From Micromonospora coxensis (GTDB taxonomy: Bacteria; Actinomycetota; Actinomycetes; Mycobacteriales; Micromonosporaceae): DNA of 64,000 nt. Shown in pieces: positions 55,942 to 64,000 of the stretch (its first letter is position 1; every line of letters starts with the position of its first letter). The notes beneath the pieces were generated by a model that made no database searches, had not been told where the DNA came from, and worked only from the letters and a program-made list of their open reading frames with translations. Location: NCBI RefSeq assembly GCF_900090295.1, contig NZ_LT607753.1, positions 1,364,001-1,428,000 on the forward strand. The letters are read 5' to 3'. Position numbers and translations under genes: made by a program.

Positions 55942-56790
55942 CTACCCGGCGTCGAAGGGCGGATCGTCGCGACCCAGCTCCCAGAACGCCACGGCCGCGG
56001 CGGCGGCGACGTTCAGCGAGTCCACCCCGCGCCGCATGGGGATGACCACCCGGACGTCGCTGGCGGACTGGGCCGCATCGGTGAGGCCGGGCCCCTCGGC
56101 CCCGAGCAGCAGCGCGGCCCGCTCGCGCTGCGCGAGGGTCAACCGCTGGATCGGCACGGCGTCCGGAGCCGGCGTCATGGCGAGCACGGTGAAGCCCGCC
56201 TCCCGCACCTGGTCCAGGCCGGCGGGCCAGCGCTCCAGCGTGGCGTACGGCATCGCGAAGACCTCCCCCATGCTGACCCGCACGCTGCGCCGGTACAGCG
56301 GGTCGGCGCAGGACGGCGACAGCAGCACCGCGTCGATCCCGAGCGCGGCGGCTCCCCGGAACAGCGCGCCGAGGTTGGTGTGGTTGTTGACGTTCTCGAG
56401 GATCACCACCCGGCGCGCGGTGGCCAGCAGCTCGGCCGCGCTCGGCAGCGGTTTGCGCCGGAACGAGGCGAGCACCCCCCGGTGCACGTGGAATCCGGTG
56501 GCCCGCTCCAGCACGTCCGGGGTGGCCGCGTAGACCGGCGCGTCGCCGGTGTCGAGGTCGGCGAGCTGGTCGGTGCGCTTGGCGTCGACCAGGTACGACC
56601 GGGCCGGGTAGCCGGCCCGCAGCGCCCGCCGCAGCACCAGCTCGCCCTCGGCGATGAACAGGCCGTGCGGGGGCTCCCAGCGGGTACGCAACTCGACGTC
56701 GGTCAACGCGCGGTAGTCGGCGATCCGCTCGTCGTCGGGGTCGGTGATCTCAAGGACGGGCACCCGACGATTCTGCCGGGTGTCCGTCAC
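55942..56790 (-). CDS. SPOUT (TrmH/SpoU family) RNA 2'-O-methyltransferase
   Basis: The protein has 282 residues. The N-terminal part is a substrate-binding domain (RWEPPHGLFIAEGELVLRRAL). The C-terminal part is the knotted SPOUT methyltransferase domain with motif 1 ENVNNHTNLGALFR, motif 2 LLLGAEGPGL and motif 3 VIPMRRGVDSLNVAAAAAV. It methylates a 2'-OH of tRNA or rRNA with S-adenosylmethionine; the exact nucleotide is unknown. Actinobacterial resistance methyltransferases share this fold, but no antibiotic cluster is visible. The GTG at 56790 lacks a well-spaced ribosome site; the GTG at 56763 is an alternative. Confidence 0.88.
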   Translation of the reverse strand: MTDTRQNRRVPVLEITDPDDERIADYRALTDVELRTRWEPPHGLFIAEGELVLRRALRAGYPARSYLVDAKRTDQLADLDTGDAPVYAATPDVLERATGFHVHRGVLASFRRKPLPSAAELLATARRVVILENVNNHTNLGALFRGAAALGIDAVLLSPSCADPLYRRSVRVSMGEVFAMPYATLERWPAGLDQVREAGFTVLAMTPAPDAVPIQRLTLAQRERAALLLGAEGPGLTDAAQSASDVRVVIPMRRGVDSLNVAAAAAVAFWELGRDDPPFDAG

Positions 56791-56808
56791 CGGGCGTCGG
56801 GGCGGTCC

Positions 56809-57372
56809 TCACCCGGCCGCCCGCTCGTAGCGCAGCAGCACGGACGCGCCGTCGAAGACCCGGGACCCGACCAGCCGCAGGTCGGCGCGGTCCTTGCCGG
56901 GAAAGGTCGGGGCGCCGCCGCCGAGCACCACCGGGTGGACCACCACCTGCCACTCGTCGACCAGGCCGAGGCCGGCCAGCGCCGCGCCGGCGCCCGCGCC
57001 GCCGGTGAGCAGCAGGTCACCGCCGGGCTCGGCCTTCATCGCGGCGACCTCGGCGGCCAGGTCACGGCCGATCACCCGGGCGCCGTGCCCGGCGGCGTCG
57101 AGGGTACGGGAGACGACCACCTTCGGCGTACGCCGCCAGATCGGCGCGAAGGCCAGGTCGTGCGGGTGCTGGGAGATCGACTCCACCCGGGGCCAGTACC
57201 CGGCCATCAGCTCCCAGACCCGCCGCCCGTAGAGGAACGCGTCCACCCGCTCGGTCAGCCCGAGCGAGTACGCGGACAGCTCCGGCCCCATCGCCGGCCA
57301 GTCGAACTCCCCCTGCGGGCCCTCGATGAAGCCGTCGACGGACTGGTGCACCCAGTGGACGAGCCTGCGCAT
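56809..57372 (-). CDS. Dihydrofolate reductase-like (RibD C-terminal) family protein
   Basis: The protein has 187 residues from an ATG 7 bases after GGGGAG. VHWVHQSVDGFIEGPQGEFDWP opens the protein. RVDAFLYGRRVWELM, VVSRTLD and the late LTGGAGAGAALAGLGLVDEWQVVVHPVVLGGG fit the RibD-C/DHFR-like family. These are NAD(P)H-dependent reductases of unknown substrate in actinobacteria. It lies 18 bases upstream of the methyltransferase gene on the same strand and is divergent from the kinase-like gene. Confidence 0.85.
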   Translation of the reverse strand: MRRLVHWVHQSVDGFIEGPQGEFDWPAMGPELSAYSLGLTERVDAFLYGRRVWELMAGYWPRVESISQHPHDLAFAPIWRRTPKVVVSRTLDAAGHGARVIGRDLAAEVAAMKAEPGGDLLLTGGAGAGAALAGLGLVDEWQVVVHPVVLGGGAPTFPGKDRADLRLVGSRVFDGASVLLRYERAAG

Positions 57373-57555
57373 GTCGGTCTCCCCTTCCGGCGGGCGCCCC
57401 GGTCGGGCGCTCTCACCGGAGGGTCGGAGCGGAACGACCCGACCCGACAACCGCCGGGAGGTCGTCGGCGGGCAACCCTTCGGCCGCGACCCCAGCTACC
57501 CCGGTCACCGTGACGCGGGGAGCCGGCGCGGGGGTGGCGTCTTGCCCGCTGCGGC

Positions 57556-57561
57556 TACCGT
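57556..57561 (+). promoter_or_regulatory. Candidate -10 element of the thymidylate-kinase-like gene
   Basis: TACCGT ends 8 bases before the GTG at 57570, with no good Shine-Dalgarno. Confidence 0.35.
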
Positions 57562-57569
57562 GCCGGGAC

Positions 57570-58181
57570 GTGGCCCGTCCCGTGATCATCGCGCTGCTCG
57601 GGGTGGACGGCTCCGGCAAGTCGACCCAGGCGAAGGCGCTGGCCGGGCGGCTGAGCGCGGCCGGCGTCCCCGCCTCGTACCTGGAGAACGCCGGTGGTCG
57701 CCCGGTGTGGAACGCGCTCGCCCGGCGGCTGGGCCGCCGCGACGGGGTGGACCTGTTCGGCCGCCGGCTCTACCCGGCGCTGGAGGCGACGGTGCGCTGG
57801 CTGGCGCTGGCCCGCGCCGTGCTGGTCACCCGGGTCACCGGACGGGTCGGGGTGATGGACCGCTGGACCTGGTGCCAGTACGTGATCATGCGGGCCCGGG
57901 GCGACCGGGGCGTCCGCCTGGTCCGGGCCGCGTACGCGCCCTTCCCGCGACCGGACCTGGTCTGCTTCCTGGCGGTCTCCCCCACCCGCGCCGAGCGGCG
58001 GGTACGCGACCGGGGCATCGACACCGAGGAGCTGGCGCACCTGACCGCGCTGGACGCCGGCTACCGGGCGCTGCCGGAGTTCGCCGACTTCGTGGTGCTC
58101 GACGGCGACGCCGACCGGGCGGCGGTGGCCGCCGGCCTGGACCGGGCGGTCCGCCGGGTGATCGGCGGCACGACCCGGTGA
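57570..58181 (+). CDS. Thymidylate kinase-like P-loop nucleotide kinase
   Basis: This is a 203-residue cytosolic protein. The P-loop GVDGSGKST is at 11-19. MDRWTWCQYV takes the place of the usual DR-Y/F motif. PDLVCFLAVSPTRAERRVRDRG corresponds to the lid region with its Arg residues. It is of the thymidylate-kinase superfamily but not a clear Tmk, so it may phosphorylate another nucleotide or a sugar. The last seven residues (VIGGTTR) and the stop codon are encoded by the first copy, and the beginning of the second copy, of a 20-base tandem repeat. Confidence 0.75.
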   Translation: MARPVIIALLGVDGSGKSTQAKALAGRLSAAGVPASYLENAGGRPVWNALARRLGRRDGVDLFGRRLYPALEATVRWLALARAVLVTRVTGRVGVMDRWTWCQYVIMRARGDRGVRLVRAAYAPFPRPDLVCFLAVSPTRAERRVRDRGIDTEELAHLTALDAGYRALPEFADFVVLDGDADRAAVAAGLDRAVRRVIGGTTR

Positions 58182-58235
58182 TCGGCGGCACGACCGGGTA
58201 ATCGGCGGCACGACCGGGTAATCGGCGGCGCGGCC
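58156..58235. repeat. 20-base tandem repeat spanning the 3' end of the kinase-like gene
   Basis: Four exact-length units of 20 bases (GGGTGATCGGCGGCACGACC and variants) run from inside the gene into the gap. The stop codon TGA (58179-58181) lies in unit 2. Units 3 and 4 carry GGGTAATC at the same position. Confidence 0.9.
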
Positions 58236-58248
58236 GGGTCCGAGCGGC

Positions 58249-58254
58249 TACCTT
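58249..58254 (+). promoter_or_regulatory. Candidate -10 element of the acetyltransferase at 58262
   Basis: TACCTT ends 7 bases before the ATG. It lies just after the 20-base repeat array, so the array occupies the -35 region. Confidence 0.4.
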
Positions 58255-58261
58255 CCTGATC

Positions 58262-58678
58262 ATGGAGTACCGCCTGGTCGACCGGCTGCCCACCGTCGAG
58301 GAGTTCGTCGAGGTCACCCGTGCCGTCGGCTGGACCGACGCGTACGACCCGACGGCGATCCCCGCCTCGCTGGCCGCGTCCCTGCACGCGGTGGTGGCCG
58401 TCGAGGGCGACCGGGTGATCGGGTTGGGCCGGCTGATCGGCGACGGGGCGATCTACTACTACCTCCAGGACCTGGCGGTGCGGCCCGAGCGGCAGCGCCG
58501 GGGCGTGGGCGCGGCCATCGTGCGCCGGCTGGAGGAGTGGGTCGCCGGGCGGGCGTCGTCGCGCACCTTCGTCGGGCTGTTCGCCGCCGGCGACTCGGTG
58601 AGCCTCTACCGCAGCTTCGGCTACGCCGTGCACGACGACATGACCGGCATGTTCCGCGTCGGCCCCTGGCGGGGGTGA
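58262..58678 (+). CDS. GNAT family N-acetyltransferase
   Basis: The protein has 138 residues. The acetyl-CoA loop VRPERQRRGVGAAIV lies in the centre and is preceded by the strand YYYLQDLAV. The C-terminal half has FVGLFAAGDSVSLYRSFGYAV. It acetylates an unknown amine substrate. The start is the ATG immediately after a -10-like hexamer. It is convergent with the penicillin-binding protein gene. Confidence 0.87.
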   Translation: MEYRLVDRLPTVEEFVEVTRAVGWTDAYDPTAIPASLAASLHAVVAVEGDRVIGLGRLIGDGAIYYYLQDLAVRPERQRRGVGAAIVRRLEEWVAGRASSRTFVGLFAAGDSVSLYRSFGYAVHDDMTGMFRVGPWRG

Positions 58679-58712
58679 GGCCCCGCCGTCACGGGGGGAG
58701 GACGGCGGGGCC
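58679..58712. terminator. Bidirectional terminator hairpin
   Basis: Perfect 11-base arms (58679-58689 and 58702-58712) with a 12-base loop lie between the acetyltransferase stop and the PBP stop. Confidence 0.8.
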
Positions 58713-58730
58713 CGGTCCGGGCGGCGGTGG

Positions 58731-60899
58731 TCAGCCGCGGCGGTTCTGCAGCCAGCGCAGCAGGTCCGGCGGGATGCTCGGCTCCGGCGAGGGCTCGGTG
58801 GGCGCGGGCGACGGGCGGGGCGGCTCGGGCCGGCGCATGTCACCGACCAGGGCCCGGCTCGGCGCGGTGAAGTCGCGCACCGGCTCGCCGTCGACCGCCG
58901 TCCGGATGGTCCGGGCGACCGCCGCGATCACCTGCGACTGCACCGGCCCGCCGACCGCGTCGCTCGGGTCGTCCGGGTTGGCGGCGATGCCGGCGACGGC
59001 GACCTGCGGGGTGAACCCGACGAACGTCTCGGTGGCGTTCTTCTCCGAGCTACCGGTCTTGCCGGCCACCGGGCGGCCGACGATGCGGTCCACCCCGGAG
59101 GCGGTGCCGCCGTTGCACTGCCCGAACGCGGACTGCTGGCCGACCGGGCAGCGCGCCGCGTCGGTGGCGGCCCGGGCCACGTCCTGGCTGAGCACCCGCT
59201 CGCAGTCCGGGCCGCCGACCGCCACCCGGGTGCCGTCCGGCGCGGTCACCGACTCCACCGGCGTCGGGGTGCAGTACGTCCCCTCGGCGGCCACGGTGGC
59301 GTACGCGTTGGCCAGGTCCAGCGGGGTGGTGGCGGCCACGCCGAGGGTGAACGCGCCCCAGTCGGCCGCGTCGTTCGCGGCGAAGCTCGCGTCGGACTCG
59401 GCCCGGAAGGTGATGCCGAGGCGCTGCGCCATCTCCACCACCTTGTCCTGGCCGACCTGCTCGGCCAGCCAGACGAAGTAGGTGTTCACCGAGCGGCCGA
59501 AGGCGTCCCACATCATCCGGTAGCCGTCCATCCGCTCCGGGTTGGCGTTGGCCGGGCACCACCGGCCGTCGCAGCTGCCCTCGCCCTCGGCGGCGTAGCG
59601 GGTCGGCAGCCGGCTGGGCGCGTCGAAACCGGTCGAGAGGGTACGCCCCGACTCCAGCGCGGCGAGCATGGTGAAGAGCTTGAACGTGGATCCGGCCTGG
59701 TAGCCCTCGATGCTGCCGCCGCCGGAGATCAGCGGGTTGACGGTCTGGCCGTCGGCCACGCCGTACTGCCGGTTGACCGCCATGGCGAGGATCCGGCCGG
59801 TGCCCGGCTCGACGGCGGCGATGGGCAGGGCACGGGCCTCGTCGTCGGCGTACACCCGACGGGCCTCCTTGACGGCGGTGGCCTGCACGTCCGGGTCGAG
59901 GGAGGTGACCACGGTGTAGCCGCCGCGGCGCAGGGCCTGCTCCCGCTCCTGCGGGGTCTCGCCGAAGGCGGGCTGCTCCAGCCACCAGCGGCGCAGGTAG
60001 TCGCAGAAGAAGCCGGTGTCGGCGGTACGGGTGGCCACGCAGCCGTTGGGCTGGGCGGTGGGACGCAGGGTCAGCTTCTCGGCCCGGGCCCGGTCGGCCT
60101 GCTCCTGGGTGATCACCCCGGTGTCGCGCATCGCGTCGAGCACGTACCCGCGCCGGACCAGGGCCGCCTCGGCGTCGCCGTCGATCGGGCTGTACTCGTC
60201 CGGCGACTGGACCAGGCCGGCGAGCAGGGCCGCCTCGCCGAGGGTCAGGTCGGCCGGCGGCTTGCCGAAGTAGCGCTGGGAGGCCGCTGCGACGCCGTAC
60301 GCCCCGGAACCGAAGTACGCGATGTTGAGGTACCGGTTGAGGATCTCGTCCTTGCCGAGCTGGTTCTCCAGCTCGGTGGCGTACCGGATCTCCTGGAGCT
60401 TGCGCCCGACGGTCTGCTCGGTGGCCGCCTGCCGCTCCTCGGCGGTGCGGTTGGGGTCGCTCTTGAGCACGTTGCGCACGTACTGCATGGTCAGCGTCGA
60501 GCCGCCCTGGGTGTCACCGCCGGTGACGTTGGCGACCAGCGCGCGGGCGATGCCGCGCAGGTCCGCCCCGCCGTGCGAGTAGAAGCGCCGGTCCTCGGCG
60601 GCGACGATCGCCTGCCGCATCACCGGGGCGATCTCGGCCAGCGGCACGTCGCTGCGGTTGACGTCGTAGAACGTGGTGAGCAGCGTTTTGCCGTCGTTGG
60701 CGTAGAGGTAGGAGCGCTGCGGGGTGGCCGGGGTGCGCAGCGCCGCCGGCAGGTCGTCGTACGCCCCGAGCGCCGCCTTGGTGGCGAACCCGGCGAGCAG
60801 GTTGCCCGGCAGCGCGGCGACCGCGAGGACGAGGCCGGCCAGCAGGCCGGCGAGCAGCACGGTGAAGAGCCGCGACAGCGGCGTCCGGGGTCGGGGCAT
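58731..60899 (-). CDS. Class A penicillin-binding protein (bifunctional peptidoglycan synthase)
   Basis: The protein has 722 residues from the ATG at 60899. The frame is open to a GTG at 60965, but those codons (AGT, ACA, ATT) look noncoding. One membrane helix is near residues 10-35. The GT51 glycosyltransferase has catalytic-type Glu102 in AAEDRRFYSHGG and QGGSTLTMQYVRN. The transpeptidase has Ser404-T-F-Lys407, Ser470-V-Asn472 and Lys614-T-Gly616. It polymerises and cross-links peptidoglycan outside the membrane. The C-terminus is a short Pro-rich tail ending DLLRWLQNRRG, without a PASTA domain. This is one of the two peptidoglycan functions in the window, with MurD2/MurL. Confidence 0.94.
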   Translation of the reverse strand: MPRPRTPLSRLFTVLLAGLLAGLVLAVAALPGNLLAGFATKAALGAYDDLPAALRTPATPQRSYLYANDGKTLLTTFYDVNRSDVPLAEIAPVMRQAIVAAEDRRFYSHGGADLRGIARALVANVTGGDTQGGSTLTMQYVRNVLKSDPNRTAEERQAATEQTVGRKLQEIRYATELENQLGKDEILNRYLNIAYFGSGAYGVAAASQRYFGKPPADLTLGEAALLAGLVQSPDEYSPIDGDAEAALVRRGYVLDAMRDTGVITQEQADRARAEKLTLRPTAQPNGCVATRTADTGFFCDYLRRWWLEQPAFGETPQEREQALRRGGYTVVTSLDPDVQATAVKEARRVYADDEARALPIAAVEPGTGRILAMAVNRQYGVADGQTVNPLISGGGSIEGYQAGSTFKLFTMLAALESGRTLSTGFDAPSRLPTRYAAEGEGSCDGRWCPANANPERMDGYRMMWDAFGRSVNTYFVWLAEQVGQDKVVEMAQRLGITFRAESDASFAANDAADWGAFTLGVAATTPLDLANAYATVAAEGTYCTPTPVESVTAPDGTRVAVGGPDCERVLSQDVARAATDAARCPVGQQSAFGQCNGGTASGVDRIVGRPVAGKTGSSEKNATETFVGFTPQVAVAGIAANPDDPSDAVGGPVQSQVIAAVARTIRTAVDGEPVRDFTAPSRALVGDMRRPEPPRPSPAPTEPSPEPSIPPDLLRWLQNRRG

Positions 60900-61069
60900 G
60901 CGCTCCAGGATTGCCACGCCGACGAGCAGCAGGCCACCCCGGACCGCAATTGTCAGCCAACTCACGGTGACCGATCAGCAACTTCCCCACCTCACCCCCT
61001 CCCCGTCCCACCCCTCCCCCCTCGTCCCCGCCGTCCCCGCCGTCCCCCGCGTCCCCCGCGTCCCACACG

Positions 61070-61134
61070 GCGGTGATCAAGAGGTTTGCGCACCCATTCG
61101 GGGCCGACCCGTGCCCAAACCTCTTGATCACGGC
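61070..61134 (-). terminator. TTGATCA-type hairpin downstream of the membrane protein at 61189
   Basis: Twenty-four-base arms (61070-61093 and 61111-61134) with two mismatches carry GTGATCAAGAGGTTTG on one side and its complement on the other, with a 17-base loop. The 289-base gap up to the PBP start holds nothing else recognisable except C-rich and GGGGT-rich runs. Confidence 0.7.
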
Positions 61135-61188
61135 GGGCCGGCGCGGGAGGGCCGACGCGAGGGCGGGGTGGGGTGGGGTGGGGTGGGG

Positions 61189-61986
61189 TCAGGCGGCGGG
61201 GAGGGGGCCCTGGGGGCCGCCGGGGGTGGTGGGGGTGGCGACGCTGGCGGTGGCGGCGTCGCGGGCGATCGTGGCCGGCACCAGGCGGCCGGAGCGGTAG
61301 CCGATGCCGATGCCCGCGATCAGCACGAAGATCGCCCCGAAGGTCTGCAACGAGCCGATCAGCGCCCCGCCGAGACCCAGCAGCGGCGCGGCGATCATCA
61401 GCATCGTCCCGTCACCGATGGCGAACATGCCGGAGCGGGCGACCGACCAGCCGGTGAGCAGCCAACCGGCGCTGTAGCAGGTCGCCCCGACCAGCACCAG
61501 CATCCGGGCGGTGGTGCCGAAGACCGGGGTCTGCTCGGCCAGCCCGGCGAAGGGCAGCATCAGCACCGTTCCGGCGATGCCGACCAGCAGCCCGGCCACG
61601 GCGACCCGGCGGACCCGGGTCGCGGCCAGCAGGCCGGTCAGCGCGAGCAGGGCGAGCAGGCCCAGCCAGACCGCCGCCACCCAGCCGACCAGGTAGAGCG
61701 GCTGGCCGTCGGCCGGATACGGGTCGTTGCCCACCCCGCCGTCGCTGGCCATCGCCACCACGCCGTAGAGGACCGCGTACGCGGGCAGCAGCCAGACCGC
61801 GGCGCGGGCGAAGCGGCGCAGCGACCAGGCCCAGCTGGCGTCGGTGGCCGGCGCCGCCGGGCCGGGGTCGCCGACGAAGGGCAGCACCCCGAACCCCCCG
61901 CCGGTACGCCGCGTGCCCAGCGGGCCGGTCGGGTCGTGCGCACCGGTCACCGGGGTACGGGTGAACAACCGCTTGGCCGGATCCAT
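61189..61986 (-). CDS. Polytopic membrane protein, unassigned
   Basis: The protein has 265 residues. The first 55 are hydrophilic with Gly/Pro/Thr-rich text (RRTGGGFGVLPF). About six transmembrane helices follow, including AVWLLPAYAVLYGVVAMAS, WVAAVWLGLLALLALTGLLA and FGAIFVLIAGIGIGYRSGR. The C-terminus is Ala/Thr/Pro-rich. No family or motif is recognised. The gene is followed by a TTGATCA hairpin. Confidence 0.65.
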   Translation of the reverse strand: MDPAKRLFTRTPVTGAHDPTGPLGTRRTGGGFGVLPFVGDPGPAAPATDASWAWSLRRFARAAVWLLPAYAVLYGVVAMASDGGVGNDPYPADGQPLYLVGWVAAVWLGLLALLALTGLLAATRVRRVAVAGLLVGIAGTVLMLPFAGLAEQTPVFGTTARMLVLVGATCYSAGWLLTGWSVARSGMFAIGDGTMLMIAAPLLGLGGALIGSLQTFGAIFVLIAGIGIGYRSGRLVPATIARDAATASVATPTTPGGPQGPLPAA

Positions 61987-62141
61987 GCCTCACCTCGCTC
62001 GATCCCGGACGGGCGGCGCGGGACGCACCGGCGCCCCGGCTCCTGGCCACCACCCGTCCTCTCGGACCGATCGTGGCAGGCGCCGGGGCGCGGGATGAGC
62101 GTTTCTCGCGTTTGCCGTCGCGGGGCGGCGTGACGCCGGGG

Positions 62142-63248
62142 TCAGCCCCGTTCGCGCTGGTCGGCCGGGTCGTTCAGCAGGCTCGCCGGGGAGACGGGCT
62201 CCGGGGCGGGCAGCCCCTGCGGGGTCTTCCCGCCGGTGGCCTGCGCCTCGGCGACGCGTACCTCGTCGTGGATCTGCTGGGCGGCGGTGGCCGCTGCCCG
62301 CGCCGCCTCCGCGGCCTCGCGCTCGACCTCGCTCGCGGTGTCGGACGCCTCCGGCGTCGGCTCGTCGCCGACCATCCGGCTCAGCCCGCCCAGCGCGCCA
62401 CCCATGCCCTCCAGGGCCTTGGTCAGCTCGGCCGGGACGATCCAGACCTTGTTGGCCGAGCCGTTGGCGATCTGCGGCAGCGCCTGGAGGTACTGGTAGG
62501 CGAGCACCTTCTGGCTCGGGTTGGCCTGGTGGATGGCGTCGAACACGGTCCGGATGGCCTTGGCCTGGCCTTCGGCCTGCAGGATCCGGGCCTGCCGGTC
62601 ACCGTCGGCGCGCAGCACCGCCGCCTGCTTCTCACCCTCGGCGGTGAGGATCTGCGACTGCTTGTGCCCCTCGGCGTTGAGGATGGCCGCGCGCCGGTCC
62701 CGCTCGGCGCGCATCTGCTTCTCCATCGAGTCGCGGATGCTCGGCGGCGGCTCGATCGCCTTGATCTCCACCCGGGTCACCTTGATGCCCCACCGGCCGG
62801 TGGTCTCGTCCAGCACCCCGGACAGGTGCCGGTTGATCTCCTCGCGGCTGGTCAGCGCCCGCTCCAGGTCCAGCGAACCGATCACGTTGCGCAGGGTGGT
62901 GACGGTGAGCTGCTCGATCGCCTGGATGAAGTTGGCGATCTCGTAGGTCGCCCGCACCGAGTCGACCACCTTGTAGTAGAGGACCGTGTCGATGGAGACG
63001 ACCAGGTTGTCCGAGGTGATCACCGGCTGCGGCGGGAAGCTGACCACCTGCTCGCGCATGTCGACCTTGGTCCGCACCGCGTCGATGAACGGGACCAGCA
63101 GGTTCAGGCCCGGGTTCAACGTCCGCTTGTACTTGCCGAGGCGCTCGACGACGTCCTGCCGCTGCTGCGGCACGATCCGCACCGCCTTGATCAGGGTCAC
63201 CACGACGATCACCGCCACGGCGATCAACAGGACCGCTGCAAATTCCAT
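62142..63248 (-). CDS. SPFH/Band 7 family membrane protein (paraslipin, QmcA-like)
   Basis: The protein has 368 residues from an ATG 5 bases after AAGGTGA. It has an N-terminal membrane anchor (AVLLIAVAVIVVVTLI). The Band 7 domain follows, with VRIVPQQRQDVVERLGKYKRTLNPGLNLLVPF and VISIDTVLYYKV-like strands (VVSIDTVLYYKV). A long Ala/Glu/Gln/Arg coiled-coil stalk (RDRRAAILNAEGHKQSQILTAEGEKQ) comes next, then an acidic tail. These proteins form oligomeric membrane microdomain scaffolds and affect membrane proteases. Its partner NfeD-like gene lies immediately upstream in the same operon. Confidence 0.9.
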   Translation of the reverse strand: MEFAAVLLIAVAVIVVVTLIKAVRIVPQQRQDVVERLGKYKRTLNPGLNLLVPFIDAVRTKVDMREQVVSFPPQPVITSDNLVVSIDTVLYYKVVDSVRATYEIANFIQAIEQLTVTTLRNVIGSLDLERALTSREEINRHLSGVLDETTGRWGIKVTRVEIKAIEPPPSIRDSMEKQMRAERDRRAAILNAEGHKQSQILTAEGEKQAAVLRADGDRQARILQAEGQAKAIRTVFDAIHQANPSQKVLAYQYLQALPQIANGSANKVWIVPAELTKALEGMGGALGGLSRMVGDEPTPEASDTASEVEREAAEAARAAATAAQQIHDEVRVAEAQATGGKTPQGLPAPEPVSPASLLNDPADQRERG

Positions 63249-63253
63249 ACTGC

Positions 63254-63727
63254 TCACCTTTTCGCTTCCGGCAGCTCACCGGGGGAGGAAATGTCGTCCT
63301 GCCACACCAGGGCGGTGGCGCCCCGCACCTTGATCACCTGCACCCGCTCACCGGGTTCGAAGGACTGCGTCGCGTCGTACGCCCGCGCCGTCCACAACTC
63401 GCCGTCGATCTTGACCAGACCGTGGTCCGTGTCCACCCGCTCCAGCACCAGGGCGGTGGTACCCTCCAGCGCCTCCACCCCGAACGGCTGCTCACCGGTC
63501 TCCAGTGTGCCGCGCGCGTGCCGCTTGATCACCGGCCGCGCCAGCAGCACCGACAGCGCCGACACCACGGCGAAGACCACCGCCTGCACCGGGACCGGAG
63601 CACCCAGGGCGGCGGCGCCCGCGGCCGCGAACGCGCCGGCCGCGAACATCATCAGGAAGAGGGTCGTCGTGAAGATCTCGGCGACACCCAGCAGCACTCC
63701 CAGCACGATCCACACCACGGCGTCCAC
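63254..63727 (-). CDS. NfeD family membrane protein
   Basis: This is a 157-residue protein. Three hydrophobic segments in the first 75 residues (VVWIVLGVLLGVAEI and FLMMFAAGAFAAAGAAAL) precede a small OB-fold NfeD C-terminal domain with VDTDHGLVKIDGELWTARAYD, GERVQVIKV and ATALVW. NfeD proteins accompany SPFH proteins and are thought to modulate their assembly. The annotated GTG gives MDAVVWIV, but AAGGG is better spaced to a GTG at 63718. Confidence 0.88.
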   Translation of the reverse strand: MDAVVWIVLGVLLGVAEIFTTTLFLMMFAAGAFAAAGAAALGAPVPVQAVVFAVVSALSVLLARPVIKRHARGTLETGEQPFGVEALEGTTALVLERVDTDHGLVKIDGELWTARAYDATQSFEPGERVQVIKVRGATALVWQDDISSPGELPEAKR

Positions 63728-63815
63728 CCTTCGATCGTGACACGCCCGCGCACCTCCCGACGACCCCCATGATCAGTAAGCTCGACGGCAGCCGCGCCGA
63801 CCCGGGGAGACCGCC

Positions 63816-64000
63816 GTGACCCTGCTGCCCGAGACCGTCCGCCAGCTCGACACGCTCGTCGCCCGGGCCCAGTCCACCGGCCGGGCCCCGTCGCTGGGGC
63901 TCGGGGTGGTGCGCGACGGGACGCTGGTCCACCTCGCCGCCGCCGGCGAGCACCCCCGCCCCGACGCCGATCTCCAGTACCGCCTCGGGTCGATCAGCAA
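63816..64000 (+). CDS. Serine hydrolase of the beta-lactamase/penicillin-binding fold, 3' partial
   Basis: Sixty-one codons are visible before the window ends. The GTG lies 5 bases after GGGGAGA. The text VTLLPETVRQLDTLVARAQSTGRAPS, SLGLGVVRDGTLVHL and the final YRLGSIS fit the N-terminal part of class C beta-lactamase-like esterases or peptidases. In those the Ser of S-x-x-K comes exactly here. The sequence stops just before the expected Lys, so activity cannot be judged. It is divergent from the NfeD gene. Confidence 0.7.
   Translation, partial: MTLLPETVRQLDTLVARAQSTGRAPSLGLGVVRDGTLVHLAAAGEHPRPDADLQYRLGSIS

Noticed and set aside
58156..58235. CRISPR or attachment-site repeats
   Set aside because: Units of 20 bases are directly adjacent without unique spacers, and no tRNA or integrase is nearby.
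60900..60965. 22-codon N-terminal extension of the penicillin-binding protein from a GTG
   Set aside because: Codons such as AGT, ACA, ATT and GCA are atypical for this genome and no ribosome site precedes the GTG.

Overview
This window comes from a very GC-rich actinobacterium. The best guess is Micromonosporaceae, probably Micromonospora. The evidence is the strong codon bias, twin-arginine and lipobox lipoproteins, the ABC-importer style, a MurD2/MurL pair, and intergenic hairpins carrying TTGATCA. This assignment is inference, because no rRNA or marker tree was available. The window looks chromosomal and mostly housekeeping or catabolic. I found no integrase, transposase, phage gene, tRNA, rRNA or CRISPR array.

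Layout. 1-2.5 kb: a fused chorismate-utilising enzyme cut by the left edge, convergent with wrbA. 2.5-6 kb: an acetyltransferase, small stress/envelope proteins and an AlkZ-like protein. 6-10.4 kb: a leftward four-gene sugar importer closely resembling the trehalose system LpqY-SugABC. 10.7-15 kb: a VOC protein, a degenerate RusA-like protein, small hypotheticals, a DUF4184 membrane protein, a HAD phosphatase and a TetR regulator. 15.2-21.3 kb: an alpha-glucan set of a GH63-type glucosidase, a glycogen-debranching enzyme and a GT4 glucosyltransferase. 21.4-28.3 kb: a receptor Ser/Thr kinase, a YdjM-like membrane protein with an amidohydrolase, a membrane protein, an unusual MobA-like nucleotidyltransferase and a family A DNA polymerase. 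28.4-31.9 kb: a heterodimeric ABC exporter whose two nucleotide-binding domains carry complementary losses.

32-41.6 kb is an aminosugar uptake region. Two paralogous ngcEFG-type importers (N-acetylglucosamine/diacetylchitobiose family) flank a SIS protein, an RpiR/MurR regulator and a divergent N-acetylglucosamine-kinase-like gene. 41.8-48.1 kb: a membrane acyltransferase with an 11-copy pentapeptide repeat, an aminotransferase plus methylmalonate-semialdehyde dehydrogenase operon, and two unassigned membrane proteins. 48.2-52.1 kb: an unassigned protein, then divergent murD2 and murL. Together these supply D-glutamate to peptidoglycan by adding L-Glu and epimerising it in place. 52.2-58.7 kb: a PucR regulator, argG, a SPOUT methyltransferase, a DHFR-like protein, a thymidylate-kinase-like protein and an acetyltransferase. 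58.7-64 kb: a class A penicillin-binding protein, a membrane protein, an SPFH/NfeD pair, and the start of a serine hydrolase cut by the right edge.

Transcription signals are clear. Strong GC-rich hairpins sit between almost all convergent gene pairs. At least nine genes have a -10-like hexamer 5-8 bases before the start codon and little or no Shine-Dalgarno sequence, which suggests leaderless mRNAs.
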